A stretch of 64,000 nucleotides of DNA from Nocardia camponoti (lineage in GTDB: Bacteria; Actinomycetota; Actinomycetes; Mycobacteriales; Mycobacteriaceae). A program made the translations under genes and the position numbers. The notes below the pieces were generated by a model. The model was not told the DNA's origin. It worked only from the letters and a program-made list of their open reading frames with translations, and searched no databases. Positions 8,155 to 17,233 of this stretch are shown piece by piece. Within the stretch, counting starts at the first letter, position 1, and each line of letters begins with the position of its first letter. The stretch spans positions 1,629,570 through 1,693,569 of the forward strand of contig NZ_BMMW01000001.1 of NCBI RefSeq assembly GCF_014646135.1. The letters are read 5' to 3'.

Positions 8155-9683
8155 CGGTGGTCCTCCAATGGGTCGAACGGGGCACCGGGCTCGTCACGCG
8201 CGGCGGTGGGCGGCCGAGTGGGTGCGGAACGTTGGAAGGCGCCAAGCGAGCCGGGACTCGTCGCCGGGCCTGCTTGGCGCGGCGGGAACGGGGCGGGAGC
8301 TTGGCCGGTCAGGCCGTCGGGGTGGACCTGGGCGAGAGTGACGCCGCGTCGGCGTTTGGGGAGGCCACCGGGGGTTTTCGGGGCTGCGCGCGGGACAGGT
8401 TGGTCTTGGACGTAGTCAGCGAAAGTTGCTGGGCGCGACACTGTTTCGGGCACTTGCACGACTGGGTGGTCAGGGACGGTCGTGCGCTGGGAGTCGCGCG
8501 TTGGCGTTTCGTTGACCGGTGCCGAGTCGGTCAGTTGCTCGGACATGGGCGCGTTCAACGTGGACGCTTGCGGCTGGCCTGGCACCTGCGTCGCAAGGTG
8601 GTTCGGCATCGTGTTCGGGATAAGACCGCGTGGCGTTGGCGCGATGACTTGCATTGGGCGACTGCGTGGTTCGGCGCGGGCGGTGAGGTCGCGGGGGACG
8701 ACAACGACGACGGCCGTGCCGCCGATGGCCGACGGGCGGAACGAAACGGTCAGGTCGTGTTTGCGTGCGAGGTGGCCCACGACGGCGAGGCCGAGTCGAG
8801 TTCCGGAAAGCGAAGCGAGGTCGGTACTTTCGTCACCTGACACTGCGGATTGCGCTCGGCGCAGTGCCGAGTCGCTCATCACGAGGCCGCTGTCTTCGAT
8901 CGTAATGACAACGCCCGCAGGCACTTCCGCCGCGTAGACGTGGACCTCGGTCGTTGGTGGGGAGAAGTTGCACGCGTTGTCGAGCAGTTCGGCGAGAGTG
9001 TGCATCACGCCTTCGGCGGCATGACCGACGACGCCGACATCGGCGACGGCGCGTAGTCGCACGCGCTGGTACCCGGCGACGCGACCCATCGCGCCACGCA
9101 GAATCGACTCCATCGCGATGGGTTTCGCCCAGCGCCTGCCGGTGCGCGCCCCACTGAGGACGGCGATGCTGTCGGCGAGGCGGCCCGCCTGGGCAGTCCG
9201 GTGGTCGAGGTGAAGCAGGTCGGTGAGCACGCGCGGGTCCGCGTGCCGGTGTTCCATTTCGCGGAGTTCGGCGAGCATGCTCGTCGTCATCGCCTGGATG
9301 CGACCGGCCGCGCCAGCGAACGCGGCGAGCGCCGCCGACCCGCGCCGCGAGTTCTCCTGCGCATCCCATTCGAAGCTAGCCGCGCGGTGCTCAGCGTCAG
9401 CGAGCTGGCGGGCCGCGTGTTCTTCGGTGGCCGCGATGTGTTCTTGAAGCTGCTGTAAGGCAAGCGCGTTCGCCTTTGCACGGGCGCGTTGCCGCAGGGC
9501 GACGAACAGTGCGGGGCAGCCGATCAACGCGATGCCGAAAGCTGCCGCCGCGACGGGTAGGCCGATCTCAAGTGGCACGAAGATCGCGGTGACGGCGGCC
9601 GCGGTGAGGACGACGACGCCCACCGCGAGCGCCGGATATCCGGCGGGGGCAGACTTCGGCGGTTCGACCTGCGCTGTACTCAC
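8151..9683 (-). CDS. Conservon sensor-like histidine kinase/ATPase (CvnA-type)
   Basis: 510-aa membrane protein. Two hydrophobic segments lie near the N-terminus (LAVGVVVLTAAAVTAIFVPL and LPVAAAAFGIALIGCPALFVAL), then a coiled-coil-like stretch, and an HATPase domain with LDNACNFSPPTTEV (N-box), IEDSGLVMSD, and LGLAVVGHLARKHDLTVSF. A long Pro-rich tail follows from about residue 340. This layout is typical of CvnA, the sensor of a conservon, which lacks a cognate response regulator. It starts with GTG at 9683 and leads the six-gene operon. The signal is unknown. Confidence 0.92.
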   Translation of the reverse strand: MSTAQVEPPKSAPAGYPALAVGVVVLTAAAVTAIFVPLEIGLPVAAAAFGIALIGCPALFVALRQRARAKANALALQQLQEHIAATEEHAARQLADAEHRAASFEWDAQENSRRGSAALAAFAGAAGRIQAMTTSMLAELREMEHRHADPRVLTDLLHLDHRTAQAGRLADSIAVLSGARTGRRWAKPIAMESILRGAMGRVAGYQRVRLRAVADVGVVGHAAEGVMHTLAELLDNACNFSPPTTEVHVYAAEVPAGVVITIEDSGLVMSDSALRRAQSAVSGDESTDLASLSGTRLGLAVVGHLARKHDLTVSFRPSAIGGTAVVVVVPRDLTARAEPRSRPMQVIAPTPRGLIPNTMPNHLATQVPGQPQASTLNAPMSEQLTDSAPVNETPTRDSQRTTVPDHPVVQVPETVSRPATFADYVQDQPVPRAAPKTPGGLPKRRRGVTLAQVHPDGLTGQAPAPFPPRQAGPATSPGSLGAFQRSAPTRPPTAARDEPGAPFDPLEDHR

Positions 9684-9841
9684 GAACCCCCGACCACCAT
9701 TTCATCCGACCAAATACCCAGAACGCCAAGCAGTTTCACGATCGGAAGCGAGCATAACGAGGCCTCGCCCGGACTGCCACCCGAGCTGTTGGGGTTCACG
9801 CGGTGTTCGGTTGCGCGTTGTGGTGGCTAGCATCGGTGGTC

Positions 9842-12800
9842 GTGCAGCCAGATTCACCCGGCCTGAGTCGGATTTCGTTAATCGGCATCGCGGCGGGGGT
9901 ACTTGGTGGCTTGCTCGCTGTCGCGGTGCCGCTGCTGCCTGTCGAGATGAGTAGGCCGAGCCTGAATTGGCCGCAGCCGCAGTCACTTCAGGTAAGCGCC
10001 CCGCTGGTAGATTACGTCCCGCTGACCTTGTCCGCACGCGTGCCGTGCTCGGCGATCACACCCGAGGTAGGGACGGTCCTGGCGACGGTGCCGCCAGCCG
10101 CACCGCGCGCCGGTTCGACCGGATTGATCGCGCGGGTCGACGAGCGCGGCGCGCTGTCGGTGGTGTTGCGCGACAAGATGTTGCTGAGCGTGCCGGTAAG
10201 CGAGCTTGGGGCGTGCGAGGCGTTGACGGTGTCGTCTTCGGCAGAAGCGACAACGGTTTCGCTGCTCGGAACTGCGCATACGACAACACTTTCCGGTGAC
10301 GTGCGCCCGCAGGTAGTCGGCGTTTTCACGGACCTGGACCGCACTCGTTTGGGCGATGCGTTCCTGCACGCGAACATCGACGCGCGCTTTTCGTCGACCC
10401 CGAGTGTGGTGAAGCGACTGGCGACGTGGGCCGCGGTTGTGTGCGCGATGGTTGCGCTTTGGGCGTTGGCGCGGGGCGAGGGTGGACGCCGGCGGTTGGG
10501 CGGTTGGCGTCGCGGGGCGCGGCGTCGTGGTGGGGGAACGGGTGAGGCTCGCGCGCGGCTATCTCGACTCAGCGCCGTCGATGCGGTCGTTCTTGCGGTC
10601 CTCGGCATCTGGCACGTCATTGGCGCCAACAGTTCCGATGACGGGTACATCCTCACGATGGCGCGCGCTTCGCAGGCGTCGGGGTATATCGCCAACTATT
10701 ACCGCTGGTACGGGGTCGCCGAGGCGCCGTTTGGGTGGCCGTATGAGGTGCTCGCCTATCTGGCTCGGGTGAGCGAGGCGGGGGTGTGGATGCGGCTGCC
10801 AGCCTTGGTCGCTGGTGTCGTGTGCTGGTGGTTGCTGAGTCGTAAAGTGTTGCCGCGCTTGGGGACTCGGGGTTCCGCCGCATCGTGGACGGCCGCGCTG
10901 GTCTTCCTCGCGCTCTGGCTGCCGTATAACAACGGGCTGCGGCCGGAACCGATTATTGCCGTTGGCGTGCTTGTCTGCTGGTATGCGATGGAGCGGGCGA
11001 TCGCGACGCGGCGGCTGTTGCCGGTCGCGGTTGCGGTCGGGGTCGCGGCGTTCTGTCTGGCGGCCGGGCCGACCGGGCTGGTCTGCGTTGGCGCGCTGAT
11101 CGCGGGATCGCGGCCGGTACTCGGGACGGTGATCGCGCGAGCCCGCGCCCTATCTGGACCTGCCGTGCTGCGGTACGCGGCGGTGCTTGCGCCGATCGCG
11201 GCGGTCGGCACGCTCGTTTTGGTTGTGGTTTTCGCTGACCAGACCGTTGCGACGGTGCTGGAAGCGACCCGCGTACGTCAGGCTGTCGGCCCGGACATGT
11301 CGTGGTTCGAGGAACGCACCCGCTGGGATTCGCTGCTTTCAGTGAACCCGGATGGCTCGCTCGCGCGGCGGTTCGGCGTTTTGACGATGCTGCTCAGTCT
11401 GGTTGTGTGCACGGTGACGGCCCTGTGGTGGCGCGGTCGCATCCCGCTGACCGCGCGCGGTCCAGTGCTGCGCTTGCTCGCGGTAGTCGCGTTGGCGCTT
11501 GGGTTGATGATGTTCACGCCGACGAAGTGGACGCACCATTTCGGCGTTTACGCTGGCCTCGCCGCCGCATTGGCTGCGGTCGTGACGGTTGCCGTGAGTC
11601 GAGTTGTGTTGCGCCCGAACTACTTCCGCACCCTTTATGCGGCTGCCGTGCTTTTCGTGCTCGCGGTGTGTTTCACGGGGTCGAACGGGTGGTGGTACGT
11701 GTCGGGATACGGGGTGCTGTTCCCCGATCGTGCGCCGGTCGTTGGTGGCATCTCGGTCTCGACCGTGCTGCTGTGCGCGACGGGAGTTGCGCTGGCATTC
11801 GCGCTCGTACAGTTCTTTCACGGTGGGGCGCAACGAGATTCGGGTGTCTTTGGTGTCGGCGCGGAGTCGAAGTCTGTTGATCTCGCCGACACGACAGGGG
11901 CGGTGCGGCGAGCGCAGTGGACCTTCCGACGTGGCGCTGTGTCCGGACCGCGCGCGGCCACCCCGCTAACGATCGCGGCGGCGGCGATGGTCGCGTTCGA
12001 AGTGGGTTCACTCGGCATCGCAGCCGCCAGTCAATTCCCTTCGTACTCGGTGGGTTTGGCGAACCTGCGCGCGCTCGCGGGCAGCCCGTGCGCACTCGGC
12101 GACAAGGTATTGGTCGAAACGAACACCGCCGACTCACTCCTACTCCCCTACACCGGCACGGCCGCCGACGGCCTCGCCGCCGAAAACACCGGCTTCACCC
12201 CAAACGGAGTAGGCAGCCTGACCCCCGACCCTGGCCCGGGCGAAAACACGGCCCCGCCGTCGGGATCGGGTCCGCCAGGAGGTTCGGGGGGACCCGGTGG
12301 TTCACCGAGTGGCGGTGCCCCAAGCGGTGGTGGGCCCGTCGGCAGCGGACCTACCGGCGCTTCCCCCGGCGGTAGCAACACCCCGAACAGTGGTGGTCCC
12401 GCCGGACCTTCGGCTAGCCCGGCCGGTGGCGCCCCGAGTAGCGGAGGTCCCGGACCAGCTGGCGGGCCCGCTAACGGCGCAAACCCTGGCCCGAACGCGC
12501 CGACGAACTCACCCGGAGTAGGCGCACCTTCCGGTCCCACTGCCCCCGGCCCTCAGCAACCTGGTCCTTCGGCTGCCCCAACTGGTCCCGGCTCGGGTCC
12601 AGTTCCCGGCGACGCATCGCGCGGGGGTTCAGCTCCCGTCAGCGGCGCCCCTTCGGCACCCGGCACCGGATCACCTGCACCGGGCGGACCACCACTCAAC
12701 GGCACCATCACACCAGGCGGCGCACCATCCAACGGAACCACCACACCAGGTGGACCACCACCCAACGGAACACCCGCACCGGGCGGACCGCCTGCGAACG

Positions 12801-13765
12801 GCACCGTCGCGCCAGGCGGACCTTCGCCCACTCCCGGCGCACCATCCGCACCCGAAAGTCCCAGTACCCCAGTCAAACCCGCTGACCAAGCCAGTACCGC
12901 GAAACCTGACACGCGCCCCGCTGGCCCACCCGATGAGCAGGGGAAACCGGGAATCAACGGAAGTACCGTCGCCCTCCCGTTCGGCCTCGCGCCCGAGCGC
13001 ACCCCCGTGCTCGGCAGCTACTCAACCGGCGAACCCAAGCGCAACAAACTGACCACCCAGTGGTACCGCCTCGACGCCCCCGCACATGAGGATTACCGAG
13101 TTCTCATCCTGACCGTCGCGGGCCGTATCGAATCCGTCGGTCCCGACGGGAAAACCCAACCGGGACAACGCCTTCGCGTCGAATTCGCCCACCACAACGA
13201 CGACGGAACGACAACCCCAACCGGCGACCTCACGCCGCCCAGCGTCGGCGGCGCACCAGGTTGGCGCAACCTCCCCATCGCGCTCGACCGAATCCCCGCT
13301 AATACCAACGCGATTCGTCTCGTCGCGGAAGGCGAAGCTGACCCCATGCAATGGCTCGCGCTCACTCCCCCGCGCGTGCCGAAGCTGTCGTCCCTCGACA
13401 CTGTCGTCGGCCAGACCACACCGGTCATCGCGGATTGGCATGTCGGCCTTGCCTTCCCGTGTCAGCGTCCGTTCAACCACCGCGACGGTGTCGCCGAGCT
13501 ACCCATCTGGCGCATCCAACCCGACAAGCTCAACGCGCAGGTATCGGAAACCTGGCAGGGCGCGTCGGGCGGTGGCCCGCTTGGGTGGTCGACGATGCTA
13601 ATGCGGTCGCGCGCAGTCCCGGCGTATCTGGCCGACGACTGGACCCGCGACTGGGGCGAACTCCAACGCCTCACCCGCATTATCACCGCCCCACCTGCGG
13701 AAATAACGCCGCGCACCGAAACAACGTGGGGCTTGGAAACCGACACCCCGATCAGGCTCAATTAA
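9842..13765 (+). CDS. emb: Emb-family arabinosyltransferase with giant Gly/Pro/Ser loop
   Basis: GT53 integral-membrane arabinosyltransferase (EmbA/B/C family) that uses decaprenyl-phospho-arabinose to build cell-wall arabinan. The acidic motif is in NSSDDGYILTMAR (about residue 265), followed by GYIANYYRWYG and multiple membrane spans. The C-terminal carbohydrate-binding domain starts with LRALAGSPCALGDKVLVE. It is 1307 aa against about 1,100 in mycobacteria. The excess is a 240-residue low-complexity segment (about 792-1032, rich in Gly, Pro, Ser, Ala) between TGFTPNGVGS and GKPGINGS, where mycobacterial EmbC has a short loop. GTG at 9842 aligns with homologues; an ATG-like start at 9803 would add 13 unusual residues. 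Confidence 0.92.
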   Translation: MQPDSPGLSRISLIGIAAGVLGGLLAVAVPLLPVEMSRPSLNWPQPQSLQVSAPLVDYVPLTLSARVPCSAITPEVGTVLATVPPAAPRAGSTGLIARVDERGALSVVLRDKMLLSVPVSELGACEALTVSSSAEATTVSLLGTAHTTTLSGDVRPQVVGVFTDLDRTRLGDAFLHANIDARFSSTPSVVKRLATWAAVVCAMVALWALARGEGGRRRLGGWRRGARRRGGGTGEARARLSRLSAVDAVVLAVLGIWHVIGANSSDDGYILTMARASQASGYIANYYRWYGVAEAPFGWPYEVLAYLARVSEAGVWMRLPALVAGVVCWWLLSRKVLPRLGTRGSAASWTAALVFLALWLPYNNGLRPEPIIAVGVLVCWYAMERAIATRRLLPVAVAVGVAAFCLAAGPTGLVCVGALIAGSRPVLGTVIARARALSGPAVLRYAAVLAPIAAVGTLVLVVVFADQTVATVLEATRVRQAVGPDMSWFEERTRWDSLLSVNPDGSLARRFGVLTMLLSLVVCTVTALWWRGRIPLTARGPVLRLLAVVALALGLMMFTPTKWTHHFGVYAGLAAALAAVVTVAVSRVVLRPNYFRTLYAAAVLFVLAVCFTGSNGWWYVSGYGVLFPDRAPVVGGISVSTVLLCATGVALAFALVQFFHGGAQRDSGVFGVGAESKSVDLADTTGAVRRAQWTFRRGAVSGPRAATPLTIAAAAMVAFEVGSLGIAAASQFPSYSVGLANLRALAGSPCALGDKVLVETNTADSLLLPYTGTAADGLAAENTGFTPNGVGSLTPDPGPGENTAPPSGSGPPGGSGGPGGSPSGGAPSGGGPVGSGPTGASPGGSNTPNSGGPAGPSASPAGGAPSSGGPGPAGGPANGANPGPNAPTNSPGVGAPSGPTAPGPQQPGPSAAPTGPGSGPVPGDASRGGSAPVSGAPSAPGTGSPAPGGPPLNGTITPGGAPSNGTTTPGGPPPNGTPAPGGPPANGTVAPGGPSPTPGAPSAPESPSTPVKPADQASTAKPDTRPAGPPDEQGKPGINGSTVALPFGLAPERTPVLGSYSTGEPKRNKLTTQWYRLDAPAHEDYRVLILTVAGRIESVGPDGKTQPGQRLRVEFAHHNDDGTTTPTGDLTPPSVGGAPGWRNLPIALDRIPANTNAIRLVAEGEADPMQWLALTPPRVPKLSSLDTVVGQTTPVIADWHVGLAFPCQRPFNHRDGVAELPIWRIQPDKLNAQVSETWQGASGGGPLGWSTMLMRSRAVPAYLADDWTRDWGELQRLTRIITAPPAEITPRTETTWGLETDTPIRLN

Positions 13766-13788
13766 CCCCTGAAATCGGACATTTCCAT

Positions 13789-13863
13789 TGGCATTTTCGT
13801 GCAACTTCGCGGCCGAAGACCCCAATAACGGGGTTTAGGGCGCGAACGCGCACGAAAATGCCA
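13789..13863. other. Structured inverted-repeat element with nested hairpins
   Basis: A perfect 14-bp inverted repeat (TGGCATTTTCGTGC at 13789-13802 and its complement at 13850-13863) encloses three small hairpins: CTTCG-CGGC-CGAAG, ACCCC-AATAAC-GGGGT, and GCG-CGAA-CGC. It lies between the convergent emb and mycolyltransferase genes. It could be a stable RNA, a read-through transcript structure or a small repeat element; no known family is recognised. Confidence 0.5.
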
Positions 13864-13887
13864 GTCAAGCGCCCGCACAAACAAGAA

Positions 13888-13914
13888 CGGTCGCCGCGTG
13901 TCTCGCGGCGACCG
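13888..13914. terminator. Hairpin terminator between convergent genes
   Basis: Perfect 11-bp stem (CGGTCGCCGCG and complement) with a 5-nt loop, directly after the mycolyltransferase stop and facing emb. There is no T-run, as is common for actinobacterial terminators. Confidence 0.65.
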
Positions 13915-13933
13915 TGACTATCCGGACAATTCC

Positions 13934-15046
13934 CTACTTTGGCGGCGCACCCGCAGGCGGCTCAGCACCCGGTGGCGGCCCGAGCGGCTGCGCGCCCGGT
14001 GGCAGGGGCTTGCCGATGTTGCGCGCGATGTCGGGCATCAACCGGATCGCGACCTGCTCCCACGTCCCCCAGTTGTGAATCCCGATCTCCGGGAAGTCAT
14101 AGGAGACATTCGTGTAACCCAGTGCGGTGATGCGCTTTTCAAACGACCGCGTGTTCGCCAGCGCGATCGCCTCAAGCGGCATGCCCTGGGTGATCGCGTC
14201 GATCGACGACAAGTCCTGGTCAGCAGGTTTGGCGCTCCCCGCCGACACATACAGCCGCGTGTTATTCGCGATCAGCTTCTCGGCAAAGGAATACGGGTCC
14301 ATCCGCGTCCACTTGTCGCTGCCAGCGGGGGCCATCGCGTCGATGTTGTAGCCGCCGCTTGCGATCATCGCCGCGCCGAGCGCTTCGCGCATCCCCGGCA
14401 TCGACAGGTTCAGATATCCCGAAAGCGTTCCCGCATAACTGAATTGCTCAGGGTGATACGCCGCCATCATCAGCGCGGCACCGCCGCCGCTCGACAACCC
14501 GACGACCCCGTTGCGCGTCGCCGAGAACCCAAGCCGCTTCGCGAGCGCGTCGGGCAGCGTCTTGGTGATGAACGTTTCCCACGCGTACGCGGTGGTTTTG
14601 CCGTTCGTGTCGGACCATCCGCCGATCGCCGAACCCGAGTCGGCGCTGGGCAGGAACGAGCCGTCGGGGTTGACGCCGAAGAAGTCGCTCGGCCGGTCCC
14701 AATCGGCGTAGAAGCTGGACTGGCCGCCGACCGGCATCACCACGTTGATGTTGAATTTCGCCAATTGAGCCGGGATGGTTGTGTGCTTTTCCCAGCCGTT
14801 GAGGTCGGATTCAGCACGTTCACCGTCGAGCAGATACACCACGCGATCGGTGTTGCCGTCGGCCGCGCGCACAATGCGAGTGTTGATGGTGCCCATCGAC
14901 GAGTCGACCGGGAAGTCGATCGCCGACGGGTCCGCATCGGCGCTGGCAGGGGCGGTCGAAACCAGCGGCATGAGCGCCGCGACCGCTACGCCAGCGAGGG
15001 TGCGTCGCACTCGACTGCGCGCCCCACCCAGAGTTGTCCCACGCAA
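13934..15046 (-). CDS. Antigen 85-like mycolyltransferase/esterase
   Basis: Exported alpha/beta-hydrolase of about 370 aa that transfers mycolic acids between trehalose monomycolate and cell-wall arabinan or trehalose. After a signal peptide (TLAGVAVAALMPLVSTAPASA) come DRVVYLLDGERAESD, the nucleophile elbow GLSSGGGAAL, and the C-terminal catalytic His in GIHNWGTW, matching the HSW motif of Ag85. The tail is Pro-rich. I chose TTG at 15046, with GAGAGG upstream, because the longer form adds a Cys-rich stretch unlike a signal peptide. It is convergent with emb, which makes the arabinan acceptor, so the two serve the same envelope layer. Confidence 0.9.
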   Translation of the reverse strand: MRGTTLGGARSRVRRTLAGVAVAALMPLVSTAPASADADPSAIDFPVDSSMGTINTRIVRAADGNTDRVVYLLDGERAESDLNGWEKHTTIPAQLAKFNINVVMPVGGQSSFYADWDRPSDFFGVNPDGSFLPSADSGSAIGGWSDTNGKTTAYAWETFITKTLPDALAKRLGFSATRNGVVGLSSGGGAALMMAAYHPEQFSYAGTLSGYLNLSMPGMREALGAAMIASGGYNIDAMAPAGSDKWTRMDPYSFAEKLIANNTRLYVSAGSAKPADQDLSSIDAITQGMPLEAIALANTRSFEKRITALGYTNVSYDFPEIGIHNWGTWEQVAIRLMPDIARNIGKPLPPGAQPLGPPPGAEPPAGAPPK

Positions 15047-15199
15047 AATTTCGCCTCTCGTTGTGCGGCCCCGCCGCATCCCCGCGACACACCCGCACAG
15101 CGGGCACATCCTGTCGGGCAGCATAGCGCGCGACTGGTGATGCCGAGGAATTGTCTTCGACCGCAACGAGATCGAGTAGGTGACCGCGCCGGGACGCGG

Positions 15200-15841
15200 T
15201 TACCGGTGCGGGTTGGTGACCTCGGTCGGCAACGTTCCGCCCATCACGACGCGCGAACCGTTCCACGTGTAGGTCATCGTCGCCGGGCCACCCTGCGGTG
15301 CCGCGAAGGGTTCATTCCCTGCGAGCCAACGGTATTCGACGGTGGTCACCGTAGAAGTCGACGCGACAACACGAGTGAAGGCATACGGCTCGGAAGTCGC
15401 TGTGCCCAAATACTTTCCGTCGTGGAAGAACAGTACGTGTACGGGCGAACCGGCCGAGTTGCCGCCGACCGCGCTGACCCACAGGAGTTGTCCGCAGTCG
15501 CCGGGGGTATCGGTACTCGCCCGCGTCGCACGCCAACCGTCACCGAGGGAAGCCAGAGCACGTTGCACGCCAACGGAATTGGTGTCGACGCAGGCGTTGG
15601 CGCTCCCGATGTCGCTGACCGGCTTTGCCTTGGTTGGCGCTGACGTCGCGACGGGGCTACTGGGCGAACCCGGATTGCCCGTCGGCTCCCCGGCTTGTTC
15701 CCCACCACCGCCAGCGCCCGGCGTAACGGAAACCGTTGGCGCACTGGACGTTCCGCCAAGCGGCGTCCCACTCGCATCACATCCAACAACCAGCCCGGCC
15801 GCCGCGACAATCAACATCCCAAGACGCAATGAAGACTTCAT
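15200..15841 (-). CDS. LppP/LprE-family lipoprotein
   Basis: Surface lipoprotein of 213 aa. The signal LGMLIVAAAGLVVGC has a lipobox with Cys21, then comes a Pro/Thr/Ser linker and an LppP/LprE domain. Typical features are the Cys pair ACVD and DCGQLLWVSA, then PVHVLLFHDG-like VHVLFFHDGKYLGTATSEPY and VTTVEYRWL. The family is restricted to mycolic-acid bacteria and its function is unknown. It lies upstream of the mycolyltransferase on the same strand, separated by about 150 bp. Confidence 0.82.
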   Translation of the reverse strand: MKSSLRLGMLIVAAAGLVVGCDASGTPLGGTSSAPTVSVTPGAGGGGEQAGEPTGNPGSPSSPVATSAPTKAKPVSDIGSANACVDTNSVGVQRALASLGDGWRATRASTDTPGDCGQLLWVSAVGGNSAGSPVHVLFFHDGKYLGTATSEPYAFTRVVASTSTVTTVEYRWLAGNEPFAAPQGGPATMTYTWNGSRVVMGGTLPTEVTNPHR

Positions 15842-15967
15842 GATCCCTCGATCCCTGGTATCCGCTAACGCGCTGTCACGCGTATGCCCAGTCCATCGAG
15901 CGGGTTCGGCACCCTGTTAGGCGAGATAACCACATTTGCACCCTAGGGTGAAAAACCCTAACCCTGC

Positions 15968-16567
15968 CTAAGTCCGCTCCAGCGCTGAGAACGGAATGGT
16001 GACTTCGACCGGGTCATCAAGCAGCAGCACTCTGCGGTGCACCGCGTGCGCGCGATAGCGACGCCCTGACCAGTCCAGTCGATATTCCTCAATTTCCTCG
16101 ATCCGCTGTTCTTTCTGATCCAATCGCACGATCAGGTAGCGCGGAATGCCCGCTGCGGCGTACTGAATCCGTTTATCCCCGATGTCGGTGTCGATGGTCG
16201 CCTCCGATGTCACCTCCACGACTAACAAGAGATGGTCGCGTACCGAGTTGACGTCGTAGGGTTCACAGTCGCGGATCCCAATATCCGGGTAGCGGACGTT
16301 GAGGCGCCGATCCGCAGCGGGCGAGTCGGTGTCGGCAAAACGCGCGGCGACATCGGAGTCGACGACGAGGCACGGTCCGCCGTCGCGCCGCGCATCCTCC
16401 AGTAGCCCAGCAAGTCGACGAACCACGCGACTATGCAGCGCGCTTTGGCCTATCAGTCGCACGACGCGACCATCTACGACCTCAATGTCGCCGAGGTCGT
16501 CGGCAGCCCCGTCGAGGAACTCCGCGGCCGTCAATCGGAAGTCACGCCGCTGATCTGGCGTACTCAT
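15968..16567 (-). CDS. Uma2-family (DUF820) PD-(D/E)XK-fold protein
   Basis: 199-aa protein of the Uma2/DUF820 family: LTAAEFLDG near the N-terminus, IEVVDGRVVRLIG, the acidic RYPDIGIRD, LLLVVEVTSEATIDTDIGDKRIQYAAAGIPRYLIV with the ExxS-K core, and a C-terminal beta tail. The fold is that of restriction-type nucleases, but a biological role is not established, and such genes are numerous in actinobacteria. Monocistronic. Confidence 0.88.
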   Translation of the reverse strand: MSTPDQRRDFRLTAAEFLDGAADDLGDIEVVDGRVVRLIGQSALHSRVVRRLAGLLEDARRDGGPCLVVDSDVAARFADTDSPAADRRLNVRYPDIGIRDCEPYDVNSVRDHLLLVVEVTSEATIDTDIGDKRIQYAAAGIPRYLIVRLDQKEQRIEEIEEYRLDWSGRRYRAHAVHRRVLLLDDPVEVTIPFSALERT

Positions 16568-16594
16568 GCACCCATCATGGCAGTCACCCCAACC

Positions 16595-17074
16595 TCAGGC
16601 GTCCACCCGCGTCACCACCAAGTACTCGTTCACGCCGAACACCTGCTGGAAGACGCGTTCCATCGTCGCGAGCTGGTCGCGCAGCGACTCGGTGGGCACT
16701 ACGCGCGGGTCGGTGACGCGGATGAGTTCGCCGTCGTACTTCAACGTCGCCCCACCGGCGGCGAGGACGTTCTTCATCCACTGCGTTTCGGGGCCGTACG
16801 GGAGGCCGATCAGGAACTGGTCGCCTTTCGGGAACGGGGTGATCGGGGTGGTGAACTCGCGACCGCTCGTGCGGCCAACATGGTAGATGATGCCGTTGGT
16901 TGTGCCCGCTTCGCCCGCGGTGCGGAGTTGGGGCGCGTTGAGGCGGTCGCGCTGCAACCGCGTGAACGGGTCGAGGATCGCCCGATTCTTAGTGCGGAGC
17001 CCATAAATAATGACCCCGAGGCCGACGAGAACAATGCCGATAACGGCGATAAGGAGCTTTCGAATGAGAGCCAT
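16595..17074 (-). CDS. F420-type (Ddn family) nitroreductase/oxidoreductase
   Basis: 159-aa split-beta-barrel protein of the deazaflavin-dependent nitroreductase family. A single N-terminal membrane helix (LLIAVIGIVLVGLGVIIYGL) precedes the catalytic domain with the family signature HVGRTSGREFTTPITPFPKGDQFLIGLPYG and WMKNVLAAGGATLKYDGE. Homologues bind coenzyme F420 and reduce quinones or nitro compounds at the membrane. ATG at 17074 avoids a Cys-rich lead that a more distal start at 17119 would add. Confidence 0.85.
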   Translation of the reverse strand: MALIRKLLIAVIGIVLVGLGVIIYGLRTKNRAILDPFTRLQRDRLNAPQLRTAGEAGTTNGIIYHVGRTSGREFTTPITPFPKGDQFLIGLPYGPETQWMKNVLAAGGATLKYDGELIRVTDPRVVPTESLRDQLATMERVFQQVFGVNEYLVVTRVDA

Positions 17075-17233
17075 ACCCTGACTCAACCACATAATCAGGC
17101 CCGCACGGCACCCAAACATGGGGCATGAATCGGCATTTCGCCGCGACTCGCCGATGACGCGTCGAAGGGCCGCGTCCGGGTGCGTTCAGGCACGATCAAC
17201 GCGACCACTCGATCGTGACGTTAAGGAGTTCGT

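Noticed and set aside
12200..12945. Repetitive GC-rich tract considered as CRISPR or minisatellite
   Set aside because: Repeats are irregular, in codon register and part of the emb frame; there are no uniform repeats with unique spacers.
13898..15643. Open frame of 581 codons on the plus strand
   Set aside because: It is antisense to the mycolyltransferase and lipoprotein genes, Arg-rich and without any domain; a result of the high GC3 of the opposite strand.
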